From Bradyrhizobium arachidis (GTDB taxonomy: Bacteria > Pseudomonadota > Alphaproteobacteria > Rhizobiales > Xanthobacteraceae): a stretch of DNA of 64,000 nt. Of this stretch, positions 38,666 through 48,370 are shown one piece after another. The stretch is from the NCBI RefSeq assembly GCF_015291705.1, contig NZ_CP030050.1:1984001-2048000 (forward strand), written 5' to 3'. The notes beneath the pieces are model-generated. The model did not search any database, was not told where the DNA came from, and saw nothing but the letters and a program-made list of their open reading frames with translations. The first letter of the stretch is position 1, and each line of letters opens with the position of its first letter. Made by a program: the position numbers and the translations under genes.

Positions 38666-39442
38666 ATGATCGCAGCGAGTGAACTGTATCGTGGTGCAGG
38701 GCCCTACTACGCGAGGCACGGACTAACTTATCCAGAAGACTTCTTCCGATCATTGGTCCGGATTTGCAGCCTCTCCAACAGAACTCGTGCCCTCGATCTA
38801 GGTGCAGGCACGGGGCAGATCGCTATTCCCTTGGCGCGCTCGGTTGCGAATGTGCTTTTCGTCAATCCAAGCGACGAAATGGTTCAGGAGGGAAGGCGAA
38901 TGGCGGAAGCGGCAGGAGCGGCGAATATTGATTTTCTAGTTTCGAGAGCCGAAGACATTGACGAGCCAACGTCGTCGTTTGATATCGCGACGATTGCGGG
39001 CTCCTTTCTGTGGATGGATCAAACCAAAGTCCTGGCAAAGCTCGCCCATTTGCCTACCCCGGATGGCTGCGTTGTGATAACCAACCGCGAGCGCGATGGG
39101 TCGGAACCTGGAGAATGGCATGCTGCGATGATGAGCGACATCAGAGAGTTCTGGGGAGGAACTTTTCCGGCAGGTCCTGGAGCAGTTCGGCCCAACCTTC
39201 CCCCCTATCGAGAAGTGCTTCGCGCCTCCGATTTTTGTGAAATCACGGAGCTTCGTCACTATTACGATCATCACTGGTGCCTTGATGATCTTCTTGGCTA
39301 CCTCTACTGGTTGCCAGGCACTCTCGGAGCTCGTCGTGACGAGTTTACGACACGTATGCGTCGCTTATTACTGTCCTATTCGCCGTCTGGCTCCTTTGTA
39401 GAACGAGGTCACCATACGACGTTGCTCGAATATAGGCATTAG
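38666..39442 (+). CDS. Class I SAM-dependent methyltransferase
   Basis: 258 aa from the ATG at 38666; the frame opens at a TTG at 38588 but the first 26 codons have no family character. SAM-binding motif I ALDLGAGTGQIAIPLA (Asp44, Gly-rich loop) and NPSDEMVQEGRRMAEAAG as motif II region; SSFDIATIAGSFLWMDQ corresponds to motif IV. It resembles the small-molecule methyltransferases (UbiE/TAM type). It stands alone between the MmgE/PrpD relics, with decayed sequence on both sides, so its role is unknown. Confidence 0.8.
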   Translation: MIAASELYRGAGPYYARHGLTYPEDFFRSLVRICSLSNRTRALDLGAGTGQIAIPLARSVANVLFVNPSDEMVQEGRRMAEAAGAANIDFLVSRAEDIDEPTSSFDIATIAGSFLWMDQTKVLAKLAHLPTPDGCVVITNRERDGSEPGEWHAAMMSDIREFWGGTFPAGPGAVRPNLPPYREVLRASDFCEITELRHYYDHHWCLDDLLGYLYWLPGTLGARRDEFTTRMRRLLLSYSPSGSFVERGHHTTLLEYRH

Positions 39443-39655
39443 CCTCGATATCTCGGGCGACGAGCGTCGGAGAACCGAGTCAGCGAGAGTGCTGTTTGGA
39501 GGGGAGCGTTGAATTTCGAGGACTGCCTCTGCCGGAAAATCGTAAGGCAGCACCGGTTGGCGCGGGATTAATCGGGATTGGACCGCGGAAAGTCGCGCTG
39601 TGGTGGCGGGAGACGGTGAGCGATTACGTCGGATGCAGGAGCTTTAATCTTACTC
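39443..39655. other. Short intergenic region
   Basis: Nothing recognised. Confidence 0.25.
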
Positions 39656-39659
39656 CAAG

Positions 39660-40050
39660 AAAGAGGATAGGGTTATGCTGCTTTTTGCTCCAATTGGAGG
39701 CAATGGTGGAATGGCATCGAGTTGGAATTTAGTAAGGCTTCGATGTAGGCGAAGATATCGTTGGCTCGTTGCTTCGTGGCGTATGCTGATGATGAACGAG
39801 TTCTGTCTTGAGTGCGTGGAAAAAGCCTCCATGTCGGCGCATTGTCGTAGGAAACGGCTGTGCGGCTGATTGAGGCGCGGAAGCCGCCGGGCCTTAGCGC
39901 CCTGCGCAAAATCCCCAAGGCGTATTGAACACCGGGATCCCGAGTGGTGGATCAATCCGGCGCCAGGCTTCTGCACCGATATTGCTATGCTCAGGGCTAT
40001 CAGCGGCAGTTCGGTGGCCATGTGTCCTGCATGACCCAGCGGACCACCTT
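39660..40050 (-). pseudogene. IS3-family transposase OrfB C-terminal relic
   Basis: Across shifting minus-strand frames the order is MQDTMATELPLIAL (numbers read through small indels), KPGAGLIHHSG, SYDNAPTWRLF/ADMEAFSTHS and DIFAYIEALLNS. This is the IS3 OrfB core, normally GLIHHSDRGSQYAS, DNAPMESFFHTLKTELVHH and FxYIExFYNRxRxHS. Several frameshifts make it inactive. Confidence 0.7.
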
Positions 40051-40261
40051 ACGGCCGTAAACCCTCGGTCAAATTTGGAGCGATCGGGCTGGACATGACG
40101 CGCGCAGAGTAGTTTAGGCTCCTTGGTCGCGGAGCCCATCGAGCAACCGCTCGAAAGACCAAACCGATCGCCTGCCGCTTGTATTCGTTCGTTATGATCG
40201 TCCTCCGGGATGTTTCGTGAGATCCTCTTTGCTGGGCCTACTTTAATGCTCTTTTTGCAAT

Positions 40262-40630
40262 CTCACACGGCGCAACTGGCTTTCTCGGCAGTGCAGCTTT
40301 CCCCACTGCAACGATGGTGCTGCTCGGTATTCCGGTGGGGGCGCCTAGTTAGACAACGAGACTGAAGACATCCGGCACGTCAAAGAGTTGCGAGAGAAAC
40401 TTTGTGTGGAGTCCTGAGACGTTGCGAATGAATTCGCGAGCGAGATCGTGCGCGGGCAACTGCGCAATATGCCATCACGGGTCAGGATCGTTATGCTTGA
40501 CGGCAGGCGACTTCAAGCCGAAACGGCCTTCGCGCTGGGCGATCCGTGGAGAAGCGATACAGCATACGGCGACGACGGCGTCCTCGAAAAATTTCGAGTT
40601 GCGAGCGGGCTCTCGAAAGCGCGACAATGA
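40262..40630 (+). pseudogene. Second MmgE/PrpD 3' relic
   Basis: Parallel to 36880-37258: TMVLLGIPVGAPS, IVRGQLRNMPSRVRIVMLDG and LGDPWRSDTAYGDD are recognisable, with a frameshift and stop before the end. It is clearly a diverged paralogous copy rather than part of the first gene. Its position before binding protein 4 suggests that an MmgE/PrpD gene belonged to the cassettes. Confidence 0.75.
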
Positions 40631-41038
40631 AGTGGTCACGCTGAATATAGAAGCACAACGAGACATCGGACCTATTGTCGCGCTGCTGCGCAGGGGGCGT
40701 CACGGCAGTTCCTTAACAGATCCCATGGACATGGTTGAAACGGCGACTTCGCGCAGGATTGGGTTCCGGACAAGTCTGTAGGCAAACTGTCCCAAGTGGC
40801 GGGATTTCCTAGGATGCAGAAATCCGGCGGGTTTGGTGTAAACAAGGGCGTAACCGTCGGCTTGGGATGGGAACTCGCCATAAAACTGCAGGCAAGCTCC
40901 AATATCGTTTGATAGCGCTGGAAAAGCCCAGATGCAGAGTCACGCGAGGAAGAGCTGGTCGGGGCGGAGCCTAACGATAACTCACACAACAAGTAGACCC
41001 GAGTCGATCGCGCAGTCGACTCAGAGAGGATGGGACCC
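40631..41038. other. Region upstream of binding protein 4
   Basis: No gene. A motif TGCAGAAATCCGGCGG at 40815-40830 resembles those upstream of paralogues 1 and 3. The ribosome site AGAGAGG (41023-41029) decides the start of the next gene. Confidence 0.35.
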
Positions 41039-42643
41039 ATGGTAATATCTCGTCGCAAGCTCATTAAGGCGGGAGCGTCTGCCGGGGCGGCTTTGTCCAT
41101 TCCTTCAGCCCTATGGGCTCAGACGGAGCTCGCCGCTGCGCGGACCGTCCGCATGGTAACAGGAGGCGGTGACCTCCGCGTCTTCGATCCTATCTCTACT
41201 GCGGCATATGTCACCGCGAATCATGGGTTGGCGATCTACGACACGCTGTTCTCGCTTGATTCCAGGTTTATGCCGCAGCCGCAAATGGTGGCCACCTGGA
41301 CCGTTTCCGGCGACAACAGAACCTACACATTTCAGCTCCGGGATGGTCTGAGCTGGCACGACGGCGCCCCTGTCACTGCGGCGGACTGTGTGGCCTCGAT
41401 CCGCCGCTGGGCCGAAGTGAATCCCGGCGGACAGCTGATGGTGGCACGGGCCAAAGATATTTCAAAGAAGGACGACAAAACCTTTACGATCGCGTTGAAG
41501 GAGCCGCTAGGCTTTCTGATCGATATTCTCGCGAATATTGCGACGCCATGCCTCTTCATCATGCGCGAGAAAGATGCGAGCACCCCCGCAACAGAGCAGG
41601 TCACATCGAATATCGGATCGGGGCCGTTCAAGTTCAATCGCGCACTTGCCAGGCCGGGCGCCAGCTTCACTTACGATCGCAACGAAAACTACGTGCCCCG
41701 TAAGGAGCCGGCCGACGGATTGGCCGGCGGAAAGATCGTTAAGGTTGAACGTGTGATCTGGGACAATATCGCAGATCAGCAGACTGCTTTCGCTGCTTTA
41801 CAGGCGGGTGAAATCGACTTCTTCGGATCGCCGCCACTCGATCAGCTCTCGACGATCAAGAGTGATCCCGATCTTGAGCTCCAAGTTCTGAACAAGGGAG
41901 GCAACGACTGGTATCTGCGCCTGAACTTTCTGCAGAAGCCGTTCGACAATGTGAAGGCGCGTCAAGCGATGCTACACTTGATCGATCAGGATGCGTTCAT
42001 GCGCACCGAGTACCCGCCGGAATACATCAGCACCGTTACTTCGATATTTGGTACCGGATCGGTCTATTCGAATGATGAAAACACGGGCTGGCATAAAAAG
42101 GGCGGCGACCCTGAACGAGCCAAACAACTTTTCAAGGAGGCCGGTTATTCGGGCGAGAAGGTTATAATTCTTCAGCCCACGAACATACCTTTCATAAACA
42201 ACGCCTCGCAGCTATTGGCGGCGTCCTTGCGGAAGATCGGAGTTAATGCCGAACTCGCACCGAGCGATTGGGGTGGAGTTGTCGCGCGCCGGGCGAACAA
42301 GGGGGCTGTTGAGAAAGGTGGCTGGAGCATCTTCATCTCGAGCGATTCCGATTACTCGCTGAGCAATCCGATCGGCAATATCAGCTTAGCAGCGAATGGT
42401 GACAAAGCGTGGTACGGCTGGCCGAACAACGAGGAATACGAGTCTCTTCGCGCCAAATGGGCAGAGGTCGAAACGGTCGAAGAGCGCAAGGAGCTAGCCC
42501 GCAAGATGCAGCGAATGTTTTGGGATTTTGTCGGTTTCGTCTTCTTGGGGAAGAGTGTCTCGCCAGTTGCGCGCCGCAAAAAGCTGACAGGCGTCATCGG
42601 AATGCCGGCGCTTCTTCCGATGTGGAACATTCAGAAGCTGTGA
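41039..42643 (+). CDS. ABC transporter family-5 solute-binding protein, paralogue 4
   Basis: 534 aa. An ATG at 41030 directly abuts the AGAGAGG ribosome site, so the ATG at 41039, 9 bases away, is preferred; this also gives exactly the length of paralogues 1 and 3. Tat signal SRRKLIKAGASAGAALS. SBP_bac_5 features: ADCVASIRRWAEV, SNIGSGPFKFNRAL, ILQPTNIPFINNA. Like the others it lacks transporter partners. It is followed by a CapA-like gene instead of the NylB-like hydrolase. Confidence 0.92.
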   Translation: MVISRRKLIKAGASAGAALSIPSALWAQTELAAARTVRMVTGGGDLRVFDPISTAAYVTANHGLAIYDTLFSLDSRFMPQPQMVATWTVSGDNRTYTFQLRDGLSWHDGAPVTAADCVASIRRWAEVNPGGQLMVARAKDISKKDDKTFTIALKEPLGFLIDILANIATPCLFIMREKDASTPATEQVTSNIGSGPFKFNRALARPGASFTYDRNENYVPRKEPADGLAGGKIVKVERVIWDNIADQQTAFAALQAGEIDFFGSPPLDQLSTIKSDPDLELQVLNKGGNDWYLRLNFLQKPFDNVKARQAMLHLIDQDAFMRTEYPPEYISTVTSIFGTGSVYSNDENTGWHKKGGDPERAKQLFKEAGYSGEKVIILQPTNIPFINNASQLLAASLRKIGVNAELAPSDWGGVVARRANKGAVEKGGWSIFISSDSDYSLSNPIGNISLAANGDKAWYGWPNNEEYESLRAKWAEVETVEERKELARKMQRMFWDFVGFVFLGKSVSPVARRKKLTGVIGMPALLPMWNIQKL

Positions 42644-42875
42644 CGGCCTAACGGTTACTTCAACACAGGTGACTCGCGTCAGTTGGTCTCGTAATGAATT
42701 TCACTCTAGTTCTGCACGTGTAGTTCAGCGATCCGGGCGGTCCTTGCTGCGCACTGCCGCGCTCAAGGACAGATCGCTTCATCTGAACTGTGTCTCGTGA
42801 GCATGGCACCTGACTTGGGTTTGTTGCCGGTAAAAGAAGGTAAAATGCCTTAGCGAGTTGCCGATGGAGAAATCT

Positions 42876-44264
42876 ATGGAATCCCATTCACACAAGAACC
42901 GGTCTGTGGCCGACCAGGATAATGGTTACGACGCTATCGCTTCAACTGAGACGAACGTCGCGGATGGATTCACGATGGTAGCAGTGGGCGACCTGATCGC
43001 CACAAGACCGCTAACCAAATATCAGGGAGCAGGTTTCGCCGCCGTCGTCAAAATTCTCCAGAATGCCGATGTCACATTCGGCAACATGGAAACCAACATC
43101 TTTGATATTCGATCGTTCAAGGGTAGCCCTGAGGCTGAGTATGGCGGTGCGTATCACGTCAGCCTGCCGGAGCTCGGCCCCGATTTAAGGGCGATGGGAT
43201 TCAACATCCTAGGTCGCGCGAACAATCATGCCCTTGACTGGGGCCTTGAAGGAATGCGCGAGACGAGCCAGGCGCTCGATCAGAGCGGGATCGTGCATGC
43301 GGGGGCAGGCGAGAGTCTCGCGCAGGCAGGCGCTGCTCGCTTTCTGGAGACGCCACGCGGTCGCGTCTCGCTGGTATCGTTTGCGTCGACCTTCACGCCG
43401 TTATCTCGCGCCGCCGATCCGGCGGGCGAGGCTCCGGGCAGAGCGGGCGTAAACACACTCCGGTTGGCGAAGACCACCATTGTTTTGCCCGAGATGCTCG
43501 AGAGCTTGAGGCGGATACGCAACGCGTTGCCAGGCGTCAAGTCCCATCGTGAGGATCCGAATAGGGTGGTGCTCTCTGGAGTGACATATAATACAGGCGA
43601 CACGATCAGCTACAGCTACGAAGCCGATCCGCGCGATTTTGCCAAGATTGTGCGAAACGTTCGTCAGGGCAAGCAGTTCTCCGACTTTTGCATCGTTACG
43701 AATCACGGACACCAGCCCGGGAATTGGTGTCAGGAGCCGCCTGATTATGAACAATCGCTTGCGCAAGGGCTGATCGACGCTGGCGCGGACGCATATGTGG
43801 GGCATGGGCCGCATCAGTTGCGGGCCATCGAAATCTACAAGAGTCGGCCGATCCTTTATGGGTTGGGCAATTTCATTATCGACGATCTCCGGACGCCGGT
43901 CGGGGCTGACATGTATGCTGCTTACGATAAGGACCCACGAACCGACACGGACGCTGAGGTGACGGCGAGTGAGATGACAAGAGGGTACGAGACAGATCCC
44001 GGATTTTCAGATCCAGTCTTCTACGAGAGTATAGTGGCGGCCAGCCGATTTGAGCAGAACCAGCTTGTTGAATTGCGGCTGTACCCGATCGAGCTCGATC
44101 GCTCTAAGAGGCTTGCCAACCGGGGCGTCCCGCGGCGGGCGCATGGACCGCAGGCAATAGCTATTCTGGAGCGTCTGCAGAAGCTCTCGAAGCCGTTCGG
44201 TACGCAGATTGCGATTGTGGACGATGTTGGACTTATAACTGTGCGCGCCAGTTCGCCGCCCTGA
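42876..44264 (+). CDS. CapA-family (PGA_cap) metallophosphatase-like protein
   Basis: 462 aa; the ATG at 42876 has GGAG six bases upstream, and the longer frame from a TTG at 42858 is less likely. Signatures: MVAVGDLIATRPL, VTFGNMETNIFD, GRANNHALDWGLEGM, VTNHGHQPGNW and DAYVGHGPHQLRAIEIYKSR with GLGNFII. These are the calcineurin-like metal-site motifs of CapA/PgsA proteins. CapA is named for poly-gamma-glutamate capsule synthesis, but most bacterial homologues outside capsule operons have unknown function. No signal peptide or membrane anchor is visible, unlike PgsA. Its pairing with binding protein 4 suggests a catabolic role. Confidence 0.85.
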   Translation: MESHSHKNRSVADQDNGYDAIASTETNVADGFTMVAVGDLIATRPLTKYQGAGFAAVVKILQNADVTFGNMETNIFDIRSFKGSPEAEYGGAYHVSLPELGPDLRAMGFNILGRANNHALDWGLEGMRETSQALDQSGIVHAGAGESLAQAGAARFLETPRGRVSLVSFASTFTPLSRAADPAGEAPGRAGVNTLRLAKTTIVLPEMLESLRRIRNALPGVKSHREDPNRVVLSGVTYNTGDTISYSYEADPRDFAKIVRNVRQGKQFSDFCIVTNHGHQPGNWCQEPPDYEQSLAQGLIDAGADAYVGHGPHQLRAIEIYKSRPILYGLGNFIIDDLRTPVGADMYAAYDKDPRTDTDAEVTASEMTRGYETDPGFSDPVFYESIVAASRFEQNQLVELRLYPIELDRSKRLANRGVPRRAHGPQAIAILERLQKLSKPFGTQIAIVDDVGLITVRASSPP

Positions 44265-45078
44265 CATCAGGTTGCTCGCAGTTGCTCTCAGTCTGGGCGG
44301 AATGGATTGGTCTTAGCGCCCGGTCCGTTGGATGCAGAGCACAGGTAAGCTCGATGCGCTGGCATTGTTGCTGACGCTGTCCAGCACGGAGTTGACGCGG
44401 AAGCCAGATTGTCAATCAGCGTGTGTCATTCACCCACTCACGAACCAGCTGGTGATGAGGATGCCGTGAGGTGGCTGAGAATTGATAGTGCTTTCATTGC
44501 CGGAGCCAGTCCACGGCGCGGCGGTTAGCAGGCTACAGGTACGGTGCTGCTTTCATTGCAGGCGAGGTGAATTCGGCCGAGCCGGCGCGGACTTCGGCAG
44601 TACATTGTATGGGGATTGGAGCCAGACCTGACGATAGAGCCCAAAGGGCCGAATTCGGAATACGTGGAGCGTTAAGTAACCCTCCTGGGGGCTCGCGTCT
44701 GGGGCGACCGGTTTGCTCAACTGGATTCTCGGGAAAGTGCAAGCGCTAGGCTCGCTCGCCGCGATCGAGTGTGGCAGATCGAGACCAATCGGTTTGATAC
44801 GCGCGAGTTGTGTGCATCATTCAGCAGAAATCTTCACCTGCACTCAGGGTGGTCGTTGCAGCAGCGCTTCAACTGTCTGCCATGTGAGCCCAGCGGCGGA
44901 GTCAGTTTCTAACTGCAGAACAGTCCCCTCGCAGGTATCGGTTTCTTAGACCAAGTCAAATCGAGCGGTTTCAAAATGTAAATTATCCCACTCGGGCGCG
45001 GATTTTAGGACGCATCGGGACCGAGTATGGGAAACTTCGACCTCAGGCCGCGCGTAATATTTTCGTTATGAGCCCCGC
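44265..45078. other. Region without a recognised gene
   Basis: About 800 bases marking the border between the metabolic cassettes and the IS-rich right part. Short frames on both strands have no similarity I can name. Confidence 0.3.
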
Positions 45079-45890
45079 CTCGGGTTAATGCCACTGCTGT
45101 GTAACAGCGCTCATGGACAGCAATAAGTGTAGTGCTCATTAAGCGGTTCGATGTTGTTGAGACTGCCGGCGGCGTCGATGGAGCGATGATGAGAAGCTCA
45201 GGATCGTTTTGGAGAGTTTGCAAGCCTCGCGCTCCGTCTCATCGACAGCAGGAGGAATCGGATCTCTCGCTCGCTCCTGTTGAGTTGGCGGCGGTCGCTC
45301 GGGTTCCGGCCGAGCGATAATGAATATCTTCAGCCTGCCTTGTGCCATCGATGGTGACGCCGGACCCGCTGGAGCGCGGCCGACAGGTCTAGCCACGCCG
45401 GCAAGTGGCCGTATTGAGATTGTCGTCGGCGATGGCCGTCGCGTGATCGTGGACGCCGGCGTTGATATCATCCAGCTGTCGCAGGTGTTGGATATGCTGG
45501 AGCGGCTATGATCCCTACCGCAGCAGCGCGCGAAAATCTGGATCGCAATTGGTCACACTGACATGCGCAAAGGCATGCACGGTCTGGCGTTACTGGTGCA
45601 GTGGGCGAGATCCTTTTGCTGGCGGCGTCTTTGTGTTGCGTGGCCGTGCCGGCACGCTGATCAAGGCGCTATGGCACGACGGGGTCGGGCTGTCGCTCTA
45701 CGCCAAGCGGCTGGACGGCGGCGGCTTCATTTGGCCGGCGACGGTGGACGGGGGTATCACTGACCGCAGCTCAGATGGGCTATTTGCTGGAGGCGATCGA
45801 CTGGCGCAACGCGCAACACAGTTGTACGCATCCGGCCAGCACCCCGGGCAGGCGCGCCGGTCTGCCGCGGCGCCTCAGGCCGCAGCCGCT
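45079..45890 (+). pseudogene. IS66 tnpA-tnpB relic
   Basis: The left boundary (GGGTTAATGCCACTGCTGTG) and following sequence match 62248 onwards, the intact IS66 tnpA. tnpA (about 45109-45511) is frameshifted but ends RRVIVDAGVDIIQLSQVLDM. tnpB (about 45508-45790) has GHTDMRKGMHGLALLVQ, RAGTLIKALWHDGVGLSLYA and AQMGYLLEAIDW in two frames. It is decayed beyond function. Confidence 0.75.
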
Positions 45891-45910
45891 TTGGACTGTT
45901 GGGTCGCCTT

Positions 45911-46470
45911 TCAATTCCACGGGAGCAGGTCGGCGACTCTATTGACGGGGTGATCTGGAAGCCTGGCCAACACGTCAGCGAGCCAAGCTTGCGGATCAAC
46001 GTCGTTCATCTTGCAGGTTTCGATCAGGGTATAGACAGCGGCGGCACGATTGCCGCCAGCATCTGAACCGGCGAAGGTCCAATTTCGTCTTCCCACAGCC
46101 ACACCGCGTAACGCTCGTTCGGCAGCGTTGTTTGAGAGGCAGATGCGGCCATCGTCCAGGAATCGGGTGAACGCCGCCCAGCGGTTGAGCAGGTAGTTGA
46201 TCGCCTTTGCAGTATCGTTGCCTGATGAGAGCAAGGTTCGCTGCTGGCGCATCCAGATTTCGAGATCGGCGACGATCGGCCTCGACTTATCACGACGTGC
46301 CGCAAGCCGCTGTTCCGGCGTTTTGCCGTTGATGGTGCGCTCGATGTCGAACAGGATATCGATGCGTCGCAAGGCCTCGCTGGCAATCGGCGCCTCTCCA
46401 GATTTCGCCAGGTCGAAGAACTTTCTGCGGCCGTGGCTCCAACGTAAGCATCCGGTGAGGACCGCGTAGC
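45911..46470 (-). pseudogene. IS66 tnpC C-terminal relic
   Basis: The minus strand encodes [40 protein letters not shown] and [20 protein letters not shown] to the stop at 45911. This is the C-terminal part of an IS66 TnpC, related to but distinct from the intact tnpC next to it (46477). N-terminal and catalytic parts are absent. Confidence 0.8.
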
Positions 46471-46476
46471 GGTCAC

Positions 46477-48105
46477 TCAGGCTGCTTGGTTGACTTGCTT
46501 ATTTCGGTCGCGCCAATTCCAGGGCAAAAGTTCGTCGAGCCGTTGTACGGGATGTGCAGCGATGCGTGCCAGGACGTCGGCGAGCCAAGCTTGTGGATCC
46601 ACGTCGTTCATTTTGGCTGTGACGATCAGGCTGTACATCATCGCGGCACGGTCGCCGCCGCGGTCGGAGCCACAGAACAGCCAAGACTTCCGCCCCAGGG
46701 CGATGCCGCGCAGGGCTCGCTCGGCGGCGTTGTTCGACAGGCAGATGCGGCCATCGTCGAGGAAGCGGGTAAACGCATCCCAGCGCTTGAGCATGTAGTC
46801 CATCGCCTTGGCAACGTCGTTGCGCCGGGAGAGCTTGGCGCGTTGTTCACGCATCCAGACTTTCAGATCGGCCATCAGCGGCGCGCTCAGCTCCTGGCGG
46901 ACGGCCCGGCGCCGTTCGGGCGTCTCGCCGTTGATGCCTCGCTCGATCTCGAACAAGGCGTCGATCCGACGGACTGCTTCCAGTGCCAGAGGCGAGATCA
47001 CCGCTGGCTTTTTGCCTTGTACCTTGCGGCGCGCATTCTCCGCCAGATCAGCCATCACGAAGAACGGTCGTCGGGCATGGACCCAACACGCCGCTTCCAG
47101 GATCGGACCTACGTTGCGGCTCGGGTCGTAAAGCTTGCCATAGCCGCCATAGGCATCGGCCTGGAAGATGCCGTTGTAGCCGGCCAGATGGGCCTGGGGA
47201 TGCTCGCCCGCGCGATCGCGCGAGTAATAAAACACTGCTCCCGGCGGGGCCTGCCCGCCAAAAGGCTTGTCGTCGCGTACATAGACCCAGATGCGGCCGG
47301 TGTCGGTCTTGCCTTTGGCCAGGACCGGCACCGTCGTGTCATCCCCGTGCAATCGCTCGGCACTCAGCACATGGGCCTCGAGGTGCCGGAACAAGGGCGT
47401 CAGCGCAACAGTGCAGCCACCAACCTGGTCGGCGAGGGTCGACAGGCTGATCGGCACGCCTTCCTTGCCATAGCGTTCGGCCTGACGGTTCAGCGGCTGG
47501 TGCTGGCCGAACTTATCGAACAGCACCATCGCCAGTAAGCTGGGGCCGGCCCAACCACGGTCGATGACGTGGAACGGCGCCGGGGACTGGCTGATCTTCT
47601 CGCAATCACGGCAGCTGAACTTCTCCCGGACGTGCTGGATCACCTTCCAGGACTTCGGGATCACCTCCAGCGTCTCGGTGATGTCCTCCCCGAGCTTGGA
47701 CAACCTCGCTCCGCCGCAGCAGGCGCACGCCACAGGTCCCGGCACGAGCACCCGCTCGCGAGGCAGATGGTCCGGGAACGGCTGGCGCGACGGCCTCTTG
47801 CGCGTGAACGAGGCCACCTTCGTCGTCTTGGCCGCGGCCATTTCGGCAGCGAGTTCGTCCTCAGTCGCTGAGGCCTCGAGCTCCTCCAGCGTCAGTTCGA
47901 GCTGATCCAGCAGCCTTGCGGTACGCTCCGAGCGAGGGCCATAACGATCACGGTTCAGCTTTTCGATCTGCAGCTTCAGGTGAGCGATCAGAGCATGGTC
48001 GTCGGACTGCTGGGCGCGAACGCTGGCGAGTTCGGCGCGCGTCGCCAGCAACGCCGCTTGCAGCGCCTCAATGTCTTCCGGCAGCTTCTGGGGACCGTCA
48101 CCCAT
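46477..48105 (-). CDS. tnpC: IS66-family transposase TnpC
   Basis: 542 aa, full length. N-terminal coiled coil ([20 protein letters not shown]), zinc-finger [15 protein letters not shown] with CRDCEK, then the IS66 DDE domain ([49 protein letters not shown]) and the C-terminal [20 protein letters not shown]. The upstream tnpB is only a 3' remnant (48173-48310) and tnpA is absent, so the element lacks its accessory genes and can move only if complemented. Confidence 0.92.
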   Translation of the reverse strand: MGDGPQKLPEDIEALQAALLATRAELASVRAQQSDDHALIAHLKLQIEKLNRDRYGPRSERTARLLDQLELTLEELEASATEDELAAEMAAAKTTKVASFTRKRPSRQPFPDHLPRERVLVPGPVACACCGGARLSKLGEDITETLEVIPKSWKVIQHVREKFSCRDCEKISQSPAPFHVIDRGWAGPSLLAMVLFDKFGQHQPLNRQAERYGKEGVPISLSTLADQVGGCTVALTPLFRHLEAHVLSAERLHGDDTTVPVLAKGKTDTGRIWVYVRDDKPFGGQAPPGAVFYYSRDRAGEHPQAHLAGYNGIFQADAYGGYGKLYDPSRNVGPILEAACWVHARRPFFVMADLAENARRKVQGKKPAVISPLALEAVRRIDALFEIERGINGETPERRRAVRQELSAPLMADLKVWMREQRAKLSRRNDVAKAMDYMLKRWDAFTRFLDDGRICLSNNAAERALRGIALGRKSWLFCGSDRGGDRAAMMYSLIVTAKMNDVDPQAWLADVLARIAAHPVQRLDELLPWNWRDRNKQVNQAA

Positions 48106-48172
48106 GCACCGATGGAATCACAAAAGCGACGATTTGGCGTGCGCTTTTTGCAATCTCACGGGACTATTGCGC

Positions 48173-48310
48173 AACCTATCCTGCGCTCTGCGGCCGCCAG
48201 CTGTGTTGGGGATTGCGCCAGTCGATCGCCTCCAGCAAATAGCCCATCTGAGCTGCGGTCAGCGATACCACGCCATCCACCGTCGCCGGCCAGATGACAT
48301 GGCCTTTTCC
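48173..48310 (-). pseudogene. IS66 tnpB C-terminal remnant, cut by IS110
   Basis: The minus strand reads KGHVIWPATVDGVVSLTAAQ, MGYLLEAIDW and RNPQHSWRPQSAG to a stop: the TnpB C-terminus. It ends abruptly near 48310, where the IS110 left flank begins, indicating that IS110 inserted into tnpB. Confidence 0.75.
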
Positions 48311-48370
48311 TGCCCGTGATCGCATCTTGGGCGTCGTCCGGATTGGACCCGGCAAGGAAGGAGAAATGCT

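Noticed and set aside
42804..42822. Possible sigma-54 (-24/-12) promoter before the CapA-like gene
   Set aside because: TGGCAC is present, but the -12 element reads TTGG instead of TTGC, so the near-invariant GC is lost.
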